Shown piece after piece: positions 1-25,771 of a stretch of DNA of 64,000 nucleotides. Both the position numbers and the translations under genes were made by a program. Origin of the DNA: Rhabditoides inermis (taxonomy: Eukaryota > Nematoda > Chromadorea > Rhabditida > Rhabditidae); NCBI GenBank assembly GCA_963966185.1, contig CAWZYM010000343.1, forward strand, positions 62,001 to 126,000. Direction: 5' to 3'. How positions within the stretch are numbered: the first letter of the stretch is position 1; each line of letters starts with the position of its first letter. The notes under the pieces are model-generated. The model was not told where the DNA came from. It worked only from the letters and a program-made list of their open reading frames with translations, and did not search any database.

Positions 1-786
1 ACGTAATATAGAACTATTTACTGCTTCTTTTTTCAGTTGAAAAGTTTTGAGTTTATTACTTGTACTCTTGTACATATTCAGCCTGAAATTCCGCTTTTCG
101 ATGTAGTACAGTGTCGAGTGGAAGTGAGGTGAGGTGAGAATCGAGTTCACCTTACATGTCATTTGGCAAGCACAGGCAATCAAATTATATTTTTAGAACG
201 TGAGAGAGTAGACAGTAGGGAGAGAAGACAGTAGAGAAGAGAGTAGTACTTTCTGTTTAAAAAAAAAGTTTTTACATAACTGTCTCTCGAAAGTCGCAGT
301 GACTACTGCAGATGTGAGAACAGAAGAGTAGACAGAAGGTACCATAGTACTGTCTCTAGAAAGTTGTTGTCACCGCAGCGGGGACATGAAAGTATACAAG
401 AGAGAGAATAGGAGAGAGAGAGAGAGAGAGAGAATAGGAGAGAAAAAAGAGGAGAGAGAAGGGAGAGTAGACATAACTGTCTCTCGATAGTCGCAGTGAT
501 AGTGATTACTGCAGATGTGAGAGTGGAAGAGGTGACGAGAGGTGAAAGTAGACAGAAGAAAACATACTAGAAAGGTGTTGTAACACTAGAAGAAAAAGAT
601 GCAGTAGACAAACAAGAGCATAGTATTAGTATTGTCTCTAGAAAGTTGACAGTAGACAATAGAGAATATAATACTGTTTCTAGAAAATATAATACTGAGA
701 GAAAAAGAGAAAGAGAGAAAGAGATAGCGAGACAGTGGGAGAGGAAGAAGAAGAGAGAGAGATAGGGGAGAGTGGAACAGTGTCGA

Positions 787-832
<46 letters not shown>

Positions 833-1000
833 GGGCGGGGGAGGAGGAGGGAGATAGGATGGAAAGTAGACAGAACAGTGTAGAGAAGAAAGAGATGGGG
901 CGGTGTACATCTGTGAAACATAAAATAAGTGAAAAAGAAGTAGAAGAGATAGTTAAAAAAGACAAAAATTAAGCTACATATACAAAATACATAGAACTTG
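1..1000. repeat. purine-rich low-complexity tract with degenerate ~195-bp tandem units
   Basis: The plus strand is dominated by GA runs (about 410-432 and 787-828). A unit reading 'actgtctctcgaaagtcgca...ctgcagatgtgaga...gtagacagaag...agaaagttgttg' appears near 280-370 and again, diverged, near 470-580, so part of the tract is a degenerate tandem repeat. The long Ser/Leu-rich reading frames here are products of the (CT)n composition and are not called as genes. Confidence 0.6.
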
Positions 1001-1113
1001 AACACTTCAACTACAACCCTTGCGTTTATGTATCTTCGCAAAAGTCATTAGAGAGCAATCAACTATCAAACATGCAAGACGAACTATTCTTCTATTTTTC
1101 TATTTTTGTATAC

Positions 1114-1151
1114 CTAGTGCGGAGGCGCGCGATAGCGCGCCGGAGCGCTAG
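1114..1151. repeat. 38-nt GC-rich imperfect palindrome, copy 1
   Basis: Begins CTAGTGCGGAGGCGCGCG and ends CGCCGGAGCGCTAG, so it can fold into a hairpin. The reverse complement recurs almost exactly at 22980-23017 and 25168-25205. This is a dispersed hairpin element of unknown nature. Confidence 0.6.
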
Positions 1152-1169
1152 TCGAGAATAAGTAAAATG

Positions 1170-1460
1170 GCGTCTTTTAATCTTGATTTGGGCTATTTTG
1201 AACAAATCCAGGTAATTCCACCCGGGCTAATTTTCAGATCAACTTGAGTGATGATGCAATTCCACCATCGACTCTCTCCTTTATGGCCCCTCCCCTCTGG
1301 TATGGCAGTCTGCCAAGACCCGACCGTTTGCCGGTGGGGAAGTCTTGGCAGACTGGAACCAGAACTATTACCACCCTGACTGTGAGGCTCTATTCAAATA
1401 GTGAATTTCATCGGAGCCCTATGAACCATGGACAAATAAATATAATACTTATATTTCCTA
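1170..1460. repeat. dispersed non-coding repeat, partial copy
   Basis: The stretch from 'gaacaaatccaggta' through 'cacccgggct', 'aacttgagtgat' and 'ccgtcgactctc'-like sequence to 'cccctctgg' recurs at about 13413-13515. A motif TTCATCGGA followed by CNCTATG occurs at about 1407, 1830 and inverted near 13270 and 13820. It looks like an old interspersed element; no coding content is recognised. The stretch 1460-2170 shows no other supported feature. Confidence 0.45.
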
Positions 1461-2176
1461 ATTTTCAGATTCTAGAAAGTCGAGTGACGTTTCCGACTTC
1501 ACACAAACAGTCGCGTTCGATTGTACCGCCATCGGCAGAATAGCCCTGTGCGATGCGCGTCGCGAGAGGAAAGCGAGAGAGTGTGTATAGAGTAGAGGCA
1601 TCAGACACGTCCACACCGTACATGGACGCCCGGATGGGAGTGAATGGAGGCAACAACGGACCGTGTCTTATCGGGACCAATTATCTTGGAATAATAAATG
1701 ATGAAAATCAGTCACAACAAACCACATGTAGACTAAGACAAACAATGCGAACACTACTACATATACATCTTATATATTATGCTTTGAATACTCACGTGAA
1801 AATGGAAGTCAGTACTGAAAGCCAGTAAGTAATGAATTTCATCGGAGCACTATGAAATATGGCATATTCGAGATGCTCAGAACAAAACATAATTGATGGT
1901 AATGGTTTAGTTTCATGAAAAGTTCATTTAGAAAATTCAGTTCTCTCACTGCCCACATTCCCTTCAAACAGGGGCCATAAATTGCCTGTGGGGAGGAGGC
2001 GATGGAAACGCGAGAGAGTGTGTAAAGAGAGAGACACCAGAAACGTCCACCAAAATCCCGGACGTCCATGGACGTCCATGGACAGGGACCACCTAACTCG
2101 AGCTGTACTGTAGTTTCGAAATGCAAAGAGTGCAAATTCGAGGAATTCTCACTAAACACCCTGCAATGCACCAACC

Positions 2177-10434
<8,258 letters not shown>

Positions 10435-10950
10435 CTATGACCGATCATTAAGACGACAGAATGAATCATAAATCTTACCTGTATTACTTACTAGATCATT
10501 CGGATAGTAATATACTGACTCTCAATCATGTGCCGCAATGAAATTGTTTCTATTGTCGTTTTCCAAAACTGGAAAATGATAAAAATTTGTTTCATTTCGA
10601 AAACATTTCATAAATTACCTTCATCCAAGTCTCCTTCTTTCCACATTTTTGATGGAGGCGCGTCGTCCCACCACCACGAGTCGTCTTCCATCGAGTTTTC
10701 TAGCCAAACTCAAATTCAAAACTCGAATACAAAAACGAACACTAGATATGTAACAGAAACTGCTGCTGTAAAGAAAAACAACTGCTTCCCAGAGCACTTG
10801 GAACGTTTTGCTTTCGGGTACTGCAATCAGACAGTACGCGTACTGTACATTTCTTTTCGTACAGTTCGCGTACAAGAGGAGTGTAATGTATTGAGTTCAG
10901 ACTGTACGCGTATTGTACATAACGCGTTGCCTGGCCGCGTACAATACCCC

Positions 10951-11390
10951 CAAGTTACCGAGAGCCGACCTGGAATCCTCTGGCAAGTGTGGTCTCTCTC
11001 CCCCCTCCGAGAACGATGAGAAGATTCTCACTCAGTTCCTCAACTTCAACTGCACTGCCAAGAACAACTACGAGGTGTGTTGTTTCATTGTTTCGGTTCA
11101 GGTACGTTTAACTGGGATGATATCGATGGAAACACGGAAATGATGCAATTTCCACTGTTTTCGTTCTTGTAATTTTAATTTGTTGCAATACAACATTTTA
11201 TTGTACAAATATCAGTCACAAAAGAAACTAATGAAAAAGAAAAGTAGCTTTATTGCTTTCGGGGAAAGTTGGTGAATTGAATCGGTGTTTTAGTTGCTGC
11301 TCAAATGGTGCCGCATGTCCCATCCACTCACTAGAGGAGACTCGGAGAAGCTATTCATGGTAGATAGAGATGACAATGCCAGTACCAGGT
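10951..11390 (+). CDS. possible small exons, unrecognised (plus strand)
   Basis: Two candidate exons. One runs from after 'ccccaag' near 10951 to the donor GAG|GTGTGT near 11072 (reading ...SGKCGLSPPSENDEK...). The second runs from the acceptor 'tgttttag' near 11295 to ACCAG|GTATGT near 11390 (KWCRMSHPLTRGDSEK). They could be 5' exons of the LRR gene further right, but a 3-kb gap of repeats separates them and no homology is recognised. The flanking 10500-10950 holds short repeats of the palindrome GTACGCGTAC and nothing else supported. Confidence 0.25.
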
Positions 11391-11584
11391 ATGTGAAACA
11401 GGACTATATGAAACGTGTACAAAACCTTCATCACGCAAATCAAAAGCATTTTAAAAAAGGGTGTAATATGGAGATATGTAAATATGTAGCATGTGGGCGT
11501 TGTTGTGAACAAGGCTTTGTGTCATTGTCTTTTATGTCGAAAAATTCATACATGTTATTCTAATCAATCGTATTTTAAATCAAA

Positions 11585-12240
11585 TCAAATCGAATCATTC
11601 ATCCGGACTCGCATCATATAATTAAGTGTTTTGCTCTCAAGATGATAGCGCCGGGAGGAAATCTTTATCCATTGTCTCGAGTCTGCGTCCGTAGCAACTC
11701 GTTTCCATCGGTCTTTCTGCGCACTCGGGTCGTCTTCGGGAACAGTCTCCTCGAACTCGTCTGTCCACGAGGTGTGGGGGCGCCTCGAAGTCCTTTCTGT
11801 TTCGGCCAACAGTCCAGCACGCGCCTTGTCCACCGGTCATCCACGCATGTCATCGTCTTCCTCGCAAACTTCAACTTTCTGCTCCTCATCTCACACAGCA
11901 CATCCCGTGGTCTCGTCTGCCGTCGAATGTCCCTAGATTTGATGGAACTCTGTCGGCCCGTCTGATTCCCAGCATCTGTCTCTCTATTCGTCGTTGCACT
12001 CCTCGTAGTTTCTTCAGATCGTCCACGCTCAGACACTCACATAAGTTAGTGCGGGCAGCACAGCCATCCGGAAAACGCTTCTCTTCAGTCTCATTGGAAA
12101 GCGCTTCAACGTAAGAAAATATTCATGCCGGAAAAAGGCATTCCATCCAGATTGCACCTTTCTCTTCACTTCCTCCTCGTCGTAAAACTCAGTTCGCGTC
12201 CTAGGTACACAAAACGTTCTACGTACAGTACTGTTCATCC
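11585..12240 (-). mobile_element. decayed RTE-type LINE 3' fragment
   Basis: In shifting minus-strand frames, 12238-12030 reads EEEVKRKVQSGWNAFFRHE...LKRSVFRMAVLPALTY, the post-RT region that in RTE/BovB elements ends ALTYG. 12036-11640 reads RDVLCEMRSRKLKFARK...DDRWTRRVLDCWP, the conserved tail segment. 11830-11640 reads TSWTDEF...RWKRVATDAD. At least two frameshifts divide it. It is inactive and lacks the catalytic RT region. Confidence 0.65.
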
Positions 12241-12441
12241 GCGATGAGCCAGTTCCGTGGATTCCACAGATTCCTTGGAATCATCGGAATTTCTGTGACT
12301 GTCTCGCCACTCTCCTCTGCTCTCACAGTCTCTCGCTTTCTCGCCTCTCTCCTCGCATTTTCCCCTCTGGCAATATGATGGAGGGGAGAGAGCGAGTCTA
12401 TGCAGTGGTTGATGAACAACTTTTCCGGAATGAAGTTTCCA

Positions 12442-12805
12442 TTTAAAGGAACAGTGGCGACTTATTTCTGCCACAACCTGCCACAACTCCTCATTTTCAC
12501 ACGAGCAAAACATTTGGCGGTGACCGGAATCGAACCCGCGGAGATCGGGGACCACAACGCAGCGCACATGCACTGAGCCAAGAAGAAAGTGACCGGGCGT
12601 TGTTTATTGGCGGTTATGTCTCCGACCCCAGTTTTTGCAGTGAAGCGTTGGCGGGAAATTCAAGTTTTGAGCTGCATTTTTGTCGGTGGCAGAATCGAAA
12701 ATTACGCAGAATCGTCGTTCTTTCGCAAAAATTGCAAATGTGTTAGGATAATATGATTTTTAATAATACTCCGAGTCGAAAATAAGTCGCCACTGTTGCT
12801 TTAAA
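12442..12805. mobile_element. TTAA-flanked MITE with internal tRNA-like segment, full copy
   Basis: Terminal inverted repeats of about 26 bp: left TTTAAAGGAACAGTGGCGAC..., right the reverse complement with one mismatch, both ending in TTTAAA. A piggyBac-like TTAA target is therefore likely. The interior (about 12500-12580, minus strand) has an A-box-like TGGCTCAGTGCATGTGCG and a B-box-like GGGTTCGATTCC, i.e. a tRNA-related module. Related copies lie at 16490-16784 and 17020-17403. Confidence 0.7.
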
Positions 12806-13249
12806 GAAATTATTATGGTCAATCATCTTTTGATCTGAGCTTTACAAATATATCATATTTCATAGGTGTCAGATCAAATCCACTAGTTGTATATGTTCAG
12901 TACTGAATTCAGTTTTGACTTTAATATTCGATATGAAATGTATTACTGGTTGATCACAATCCTTGATTTAGTCAGTAAATACATTTTATTGCAATCATTT
13001 TCATCATTTGTTTTTTTCTTTATTGATTGGTTCCCCGATATAGCAAACCCATTGATTGATCTCCCGATACAGCACTCTCTCTTTCGCTGTCCTCTCTCGT
13101 ACTTCGCCACTCTGGCTGAAGCGGTTACAGTCTGCCGAACGACTACTGTTGTGATTGGGTCCGCTTCTGCAACACTCGAAACTTCGAAATTTTCTTTTGA
13201 TGAAACAGAAGTATGATATTGTAGTTCGGCTTGTATTCGGAAACAGGAA

Positions 13250-13850
13250 TATACCATGGTTAATATACCATAGGGTTCCGATGAACTTTGTCTTTCGGAT
13301 ATAGCATCGAACAGTCGATAGTGTTTTGAGAAACCAGCTACGATTTTTGTTGTGATGTTTTCGTCTAAAAACAGTAAAACAACATCTTTTATTTTGATAT
13401 TTCGACCATTTTGAACAAATCCAGGTATCGCCACCCGGGCTTGTTTCCAGTTCAACTTGAGTGATTGTGCAAATCCACCGTCGACTCTCTCTCTCTTTCA
13501 TGGCCCGTCCCCTCTGGCAAACGGTCGGGTGCCTGCGACTGGATGTGAGAGAGTACCGATGATTGATGGTCAGAGTGTAGGAAGAGCGTGGAACGATTCA
13601 AAACTTGTCGAAACAGTACACGAGTAAAGAAATTGATCTCTAATTTTTGAATCTAATAACTCGTCAGTGCAGCATAATCTTTTCGTCCTATGCGTCTCTG
13701 ACTGGACGCTACCCATGACACCCATGCATTCGAAATGTCAGAATGCGCTTTTGATAAATCAGAGATATCATAATCGATTGTATCTTGTATTCCGGATCAG
13801 GAATATTTCATGTTTTCTAGGGTTCCGATGAAGTTCTTCATATTTCGTTC
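13250..13850. repeat. dispersed repeat related to 1170-1460 and 1830
   Basis: 13413-13515 matches 1199-1300 closely. Inverted ATACCAT...GGTTCCGATGAA motifs occur at both ends. No coding content. 13850-14470 has only an A/T-rich stretch without a supported feature. Confidence 0.4.
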
Positions 13851-14472
13851 ACTACCCACGCCATCATACAATGCTCACGTGACGCGCATGGGTGCCAAGA
13901 GTGAGCGCGGGTAGTGAGAGAGTGGCGTTTTCAAACTGAACGTTTCAGCTAACACAATAAATCGTGTAAAGGAACACAAAACGCAGTATAGTTTTAATTT
14001 GTTGCAATACAAACTTTTTTGTAGTTACAAACAGGTCGAAGCACTTCGCCACACACAAAAAACACTTTGCACACAAATTAAAAATTTTGGAGGGAACGTC
14101 CTACATCCCACAATATCCTCATTCACTCATCATAATCCAATTCCATGTGTCTGGGGAAGAAAAAAAGATGGGATAAAATGAATCAGAATGTGAACAACAC
14201 ACCTGTTTCAAGTGAAAACAAATATTGGAGAAGCAAGTGTTTAGTGTTACACGTATTTTTATACAACATTGCTGAAGGCAAAAAAAGAGAAGCAAGTATG
14301 TAGTTGGTGCGTCGTTGAACTTGATTCTATTACTTTTCCATGCTGTCTCATAGCGAGTGTGCTCACAGTTCGTACAATCTTTGTTAGAAAACACTGCCCC
14401 GTAATTCTTGTCCATAAAACAAAAAAAAATAAGTAGAAATAAAAATAAAAACACATTTCGCACGCATTTCAG

Positions 14473-20885
<6,413 letters not shown>

Positions 20886-20889
20886 TTTA

Positions 20890-21395
20890 ACAAGCCGACT
20901 CCTTACATGCTTACAAACCGTTGTCCTGCTTTGATACGCCCACTGATGCCCCTCCCACTTTAGCCCCGCCCCTTGCCCTACCTCAAACACAGATCAGAGA
21001 AAACGGTGAATTAAACTCGCTTACAGTTTACACTACGCGTGCGTCACTCACTTGCTCTTATAAACTGTTCGTTCCGAAGTACAATGTTTGAACAGTTCAT
21101 TCCATAAACTTTGAAGACACAACAAGTAAAAGTAACAACTCGTCAACGGAAACATCTCCTATACACGCAGTAATATATCAATGTAATCTATTAAGATCTA
21201 TTAACGCTTAATGCTAGCATCAACGTGAGGACAGAGAGCAAAAACAAAAACAAAAAAAGTATATGCTCGTTGATGCGCGACTCGCTCGGGGAACTTTAAC
21301 GAAAGAACGGGGGCCTATAACGGGGAACGGGCTAATTAGCCAATGAGCGAATGAACGGGGAGAAAAAGAGACCGAGGGTGACCCTCGCCAGCGAG
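20890..21395. other. intergenic stretch
   Basis: No supported gene between the LRR gene end and the tandem duplication. Contains short GC-rich and A-rich tracts only. Confidence 0.5.
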
Positions 21396-21661
21396 AGCCT
21401 CCTCCCAGCCGCTCCTACCCCCCGATATCGATCGATACTTCAGTGGACTACGATAGCTACAGTATCCCGTCACGTTAATGCCTCATCTGTACACACCTAC
21501 GATATGATCCAGGATGAGGTTCGCCCACCGCGGCCGCCTCTTCTCCCGATCTTCTCATGCTCCTTCCGCTCCACTCTCGCCATCGGCTCCTGTATCACTG
21601 AAATTACGTTAACATTCTAGAACATGAATCAAGTACTACAGATCGTTTTCTACGAGCGCTG

Positions 21662-21800
21662 TTCAGAGATCACCAAAGAACCAGACAAAAAACAGAACAT
21701 GCAAATCAATTTTCTTTGCATAACCTCATTAGCGTAGCGCGGTAATTGGTGAGGATATGAGTTCTCCTGTATCGCACGCAAGTTGTGTGTATACAAGCCA
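21662..21800 (+). promoter_or_regulatory. PTP family promoter module, copy A
   Basis: TTCA-nn-GATCACCA-n-AGAACCAGACA, then ATGCAAAT (21699-21706) and an inverted TTTGCATAA about 10 bp on, with a TATA-like TATACAAG near 21790. The start codon is at 21840. The same order occurs at 23850, 29369 and 35674. ATGCAAAT is the POU/octamer consensus; binding is inferred. Confidence 0.65.
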
Positions 21801-21839
21801 GCCGCCAGCTTGAGCCAGCATCCTGTCACTACTACCGCT

Positions 21840-22768
21840 ATGAGCCGCATCGCCACTCTGCTCTCGGTGCGAGCCTCCGTCCCACCCGCACACGGACGAC
21901 CTGCATAACGCCAGCCCTGTTACAGAAGACGTGCCGTGATGAGAGGGCCAACCGAGACGGTCGCCCGTTTGGCGCCCTGCGCACTGCGTATAGCCGGCTT
22001 CCGGCCATGATAGGCACCACGCACGATTGGCACACGGCCAAGGAGAGGAATCAGCTGAGCACGCGATATTCGAGTGAGTCATCTCGTCACCGAGGGCCAC
22101 ATTCACACCTCCATTTCCACATTGCAGACATCGAGATTCTGGACGGCTCGCGCATCCGCTTCGGCTCGCCGATGATGCATGCGAGCCGTGTGACTGTCAC
22201 CGGAGATCCCATCTGTGCCACTGAGGTACGCCATGCGCACACTGCGCACTGCCGTCTCGCCGCGCACGAGCAATCCCTCTCGCAACTAATTGTGTTCAGG
22301 CGCCGCCGCCAGACCACATCGGCCGATATTGGCTGTATGTGAACACTGTGAAGGTCTCTCTCTCTCTCTCTGCCTCATTTTTTTCATTTTCATTGTTATA
22401 GATAAAGTGTATCATCCAACTGTGTCGGGAGATCGAGCAAGGCGTCCGCAAAGCTCACGCATACTACCCTTCCGAGGCGGGAGAAACCAAGCAGTTTGGA
22501 ACACGTACGTGGGGGGCGAAGGGGGCGGAGCGAGAGAGGCGGGGTCATATATGTATGCTTTCAGCCGGTAGCCCCACTCACGTCAAGGTGTGGTGCATCA
22601 AGAAGACGCTGTTGGCCGGCATGGACATTGTCACGCGCGACCTCGCGATGACGGTCGGCAAGGGCTCCGAGCATCGGCTCCGTCACTTCCAGTACCTGGC
22701 GTGGTAATACCCATCTCTCTCTCTCGCTCCCTCCCTCCCTCTCTCTCACTCCCTCCCTTTCTTTCCCT

Positions 22769-22811
<43 letters not shown>

Positions 22812-22932
22812 TACCACACTCACCGATTCTAGGCCCGATCACGACATTCCGACCCGGCCTGACTCCGTGCATTATCTGGCCAGAACGCTGCTCTCCTACC
22901 GGGGAAACAGCACGGTGCACTGCAGCGCTGGA
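21840..22932 (+). CDS. protein-tyrosine phosphatase, 3'-truncated, catalytic Cys retained (copy A)
   Basis: Exons 21840-21866, 21926-22073, 22128-22225, 22300-22353, 22402-22504, 22565-22703, 22833-22932; 223 codons with phases identical to the two complete paralogs. The visible part covers the N-terminal two-thirds of a classical PTP domain: LDGSRIRFG (equivalent of the phosphotyrosine-loop region), IGRYWLYV, KCIIQLC, the WPD acid loop (W190-P191-D192) and VHCSAG with Cys220. The next exon, which in the paralogs carries GRSGT with the P-loop Arg, is absent from the unit. As it stands the protein could not form an intact P-loop. There is no signal peptide or membrane segment. A 3' exon could in principle be supplied by splicing over the duplicate to a downstream gene. 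Confidence 0.8.
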
Positions 22933-22979
22933 GTCAGTAGCCATCGATTTCACGCTGTGCACATTACACTGAAAACATA

Positions 22980-23017
22980 CTAGCGCTCCGGCGCGCTGTC
23001 GCGCGCCTCCGCGCTAG
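22980..23017. repeat. 38-nt GC-rich palindrome, copy 2
   Basis: CTAGCGCTCCGGCGCGCTGT ... CTCCGCGCTAG; inverted relative to 1114-1151 with about one mismatch. Lies 47 bp past the truncated PTP exon. Confidence 0.6.
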
Positions 23018-23274
23018 ATCATGAAAATTAGAAGAATAAAAATACATTCAAGTTTTTGTTATGATCAATAATACTGTTTATCTACAATTTCATAACATTT
23101 TGAGTGAAACAAATTATTGAAGTAGAGAAGATTAGTCGACTGATTTAATGATTGCACTGATAAGTATGTAGTCTAGGGGCGGGGAACATATAATTTTTTC
23201 TCTGAACTATACTTTCCTATGCTCATAAAAATGAAATGCGCTCAAGTACGAGTCAGCATCGCTCTAATATTGGA

Positions 23275-23422
23275 CCTCCTCCCTTCTCTCTCTCTCTCCC
23301 CCCCCCCCCCTTTCTCTCCCCTCTCCTCTCTTTCTCCTCTCTCTCTCTCTCTGCTTTTTCTTTATTTCTCTTTATTTCTCTTTATTTCTCTTTATTTCTC
23401 TTTATTTCTCTTTATTTCTCTT

Positions 23423-23460
<38 letters not shown>

Positions 23461-23525
23461 TTCTCTTTATTTCTCTATATTTATCTTTATTTCTCTCTCT
23501 CTCTCCTCGTATTTCTTTTAGTGTT
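23275..23525. repeat. (CT)n / TTTATTTCTC tandem tract
   Basis: Includes a C homopolymer and about seven TTTATTTCTC decamers, then (CT)n. Duplicated at 25463-25713. Confidence 0.85.
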
Positions 23526-23849
23526 AATGTTACGAAAACAGACAGCTCTGCTACTACAACCTCTATCCCTCTTTCATTCTCTCAGCCTCCTCCCAGCCGC
23601 TCCTACCCCCCGATATCGATCGATACTTCAGTGGACTACGATAGCTACAGTATCCCGTCACGTTAATGCCTCATCTGTACACACCTACGATATGATCCAG
23701 GATGAGGTTCGCCCACCGCGGCCGCCTCTTCTCCCGATCTTCTCATGCTCCTTCCGCTCCACTCTCGCCATCGGCTCCTGTATCACTGAAATTACGTTAA
23801 CATTCTAGAACATGAATCAAGTACTACAGATCGTTTTCTACGAGCGCTG

Positions 23850-23988
23850 TTCAGAGATCACCAAAGAACCAGACAAAAAACAGAACATGCAAATCAATTT
23901 TCTTTGCATAACCTCATTAGCGTAGCGCGGTAATTGGTGAGGATATGAGTTCTCCTGTATCGCACGCAAGTTGTGTGTATACAAGCCA
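23850..23988 (+). promoter_or_regulatory. PTP family promoter module, copy B
   Basis: Exact duplicate of the module at 21662, with the octamer at 23887-23894, upstream of the start codon at 24028. Confidence 0.65.
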
Positions 23989-24027
23989 GCCGCCAGCTTG
24001 AGCCAGCATCCTGTCACTACTACCGCT

Positions 24028-24956
24028 ATGAGCCGCATCGCCACTCTGCTCTCGGTGCGAGCCTCCGTCCCACCCGCACACGGACGACCTGCATAACGCC
24101 AGCCCTGTTACAGAAGACGTGCCGTGATGAGAGGGCCAACCGAGACGGTCGCCCGTTTGGCGCCCTGCGCACTGCGTATAGCCGGCTTCCGGCCATGATA
24201 GGCACCACGCACGATTGGCACACGGCCAAGGAGAGGAATCAGCTGAGCACGCGATATTCGAGTGAGTCATCTCGTCACCGAGGGCCACATTCACACCTCC
24301 ATTTCCACATTGCAGACATCGAGATTCTGGACGGCTCGCGCATCCGCTTCGGCTCGCCGATGATGCATGCGAGCCGTGTGACTGTCACCGGAGATCCCAT
24401 CTGTGCCACTGAGGTACGCCATGCGCACACTGCGCACTGCCGTCTCGCCGCGCACGAGCAATCCCTCTCGCAACTAATTGTGTTCAGGCGCCGCCGCCAG
24501 ACCACATCGGCCGATATTGGCTGTATGTGAACACTGTGAAGGTCTCTCTCTCTCTCTCTGCCTCATTTTTTTCATTTTCATTGTTATAGATAAAGTGTAT
24601 CATCCAACTGTGTCGGGAGATCGAGCAAGGCGTCCGCAAAGCTCACGCATACTACCCTTCCGAGGCGGGAGAAACCAAGCAGTTTGGAACACGTACGTGG
24701 GGGGCGAAGGGGGCGGAGCGAGAGAGGCGGGGTCATATATGTATGCTTTCAGCCGGTAGCCCCACTCACGTCAAGGTGTGGTGCATCAAGAAGACGCTGT
24801 TGGCCGGCATGGACATTGTCACGCGCGACCTCGCGATGACGGTCGGCAAGGGCTCCGAGCATCGGCTCCGTCACTTCCAGTACCTGGCGTGGTAATACCC
24901 ATCTCTCTCTCTCGCTCCCTCCCTCCCTCTCTCTCACTCCCTCCCTTTCTTTCCCT

Positions 24957-24999
<43 letters not shown>

Positions 25000-25120
25000 T
25001 ACCACACTCACCGATTCTAGGCCCGATCACGACATTCCGACCCGGCCTGACTCCGTGCATTATCTGGCCAGAACGCTGCTCTCCTACCGGGGAAACAGCA
25101 CGGTGCACTGCAGCGCTGGA
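24028..25120 (+). CDS. protein-tyrosine phosphatase, 3'-truncated, catalytic Cys retained (copy B)
   Basis: Same seven exons as copy A shifted by 2,188 bp (24028-24054, 24114-24261, 24316-24413, 24488-24541, 24590-24692, 24753-24891, 25021-25120). WPD and VHCSAG are present. No GRSGT exon is seen between 25120 and the foldback element at 28420. Its last donor is phase 0, as is the acceptor of exon 8 in the next PTP gene (30770), so read-through splicing is formally possible. Confidence 0.8.
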
Positions 25121-25167
25121 GTCAGTAGCCATCGATTTCACGCTGTGCACATTACACTGAAAACATA

Positions 25168-25205
25168 CTAGCGCTCCGGCGCGCTGTCGCGCGCCTCCGC
25201 GCTAG
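25168..25205. repeat. 38-nt GC-rich palindrome, copy 3
   Basis: Duplicate of 22980-23017 within tandem unit B. Confidence 0.6.
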
Positions 25206-25610
25206 ATCATGAAAATTAGAAGAATAAAAATACATTCAAGTTTTTGTTATGATCAATAATACTGTTTATCTACAATTTCATAACATTTTGAGTGAAACAA
25301 ATTATTGAAGTAGAGAAGATTAGTCGACTGATTTAATGATTGCACTGATAAGTATGTAGTCTAGGGGCGGGGAACATATAATTTTTTCTCTGAACTATAC
25401 TTTCCTATGCTCATAAAAATGAAATGCGCTCAAGTACGAGTCAGCATCGCTCTAATATTGGACCTCCTCCCTTCTCTCTCTCTCTCCCCCCCCCCCCCTT
25501 TCTCTCCCCTCTCCTCTCTTTCTCCTCTCTCTCTCTCTCTGCTTTTTCTTTATTTCTCTTTATTTCTCTTTATTTCTCTTTATTTCTCTTTATTTCTCTT
25601 TATTTCTCTT

Positions 25611-25648
<38 letters not shown>

Positions 25649-25771
25649 TTCTCTTTATTTCTCTATATTTATCTTTATTTCTCTCTCTCTCTCCTCGTAT
25701 TTCTTTTAGTGTTAATGTTACGAAAACAGACAGCTCTGCTACTACAACCTCTATCCCTCTTTCATTCTCTC

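Larger units (their letters stand above)
21396..23583. repeat. tandem duplication unit A (2,188 bp)
   Basis: Identical, as far as I can read it, to 23584-25771 at an offset of 2,188 bp. Begins at AGCCTCCTCCCAGCC; flanking bases differ at 21395/23583. The right boundary lies in a (CT)n run, so slippage or unequal crossing-over between pyrimidine tracts is plausible. Each unit holds a promoter module, seven PTP exons, a palindromic hairpin and a CT-rich tail. Confidence 0.9.
23584..25771. repeat. tandem duplication unit B (2,188 bp)
   Basis: Second copy of the unit at 21396-23583. The absence of visible differences implies a very recent event, or an assembly duplication. Confidence 0.9.
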
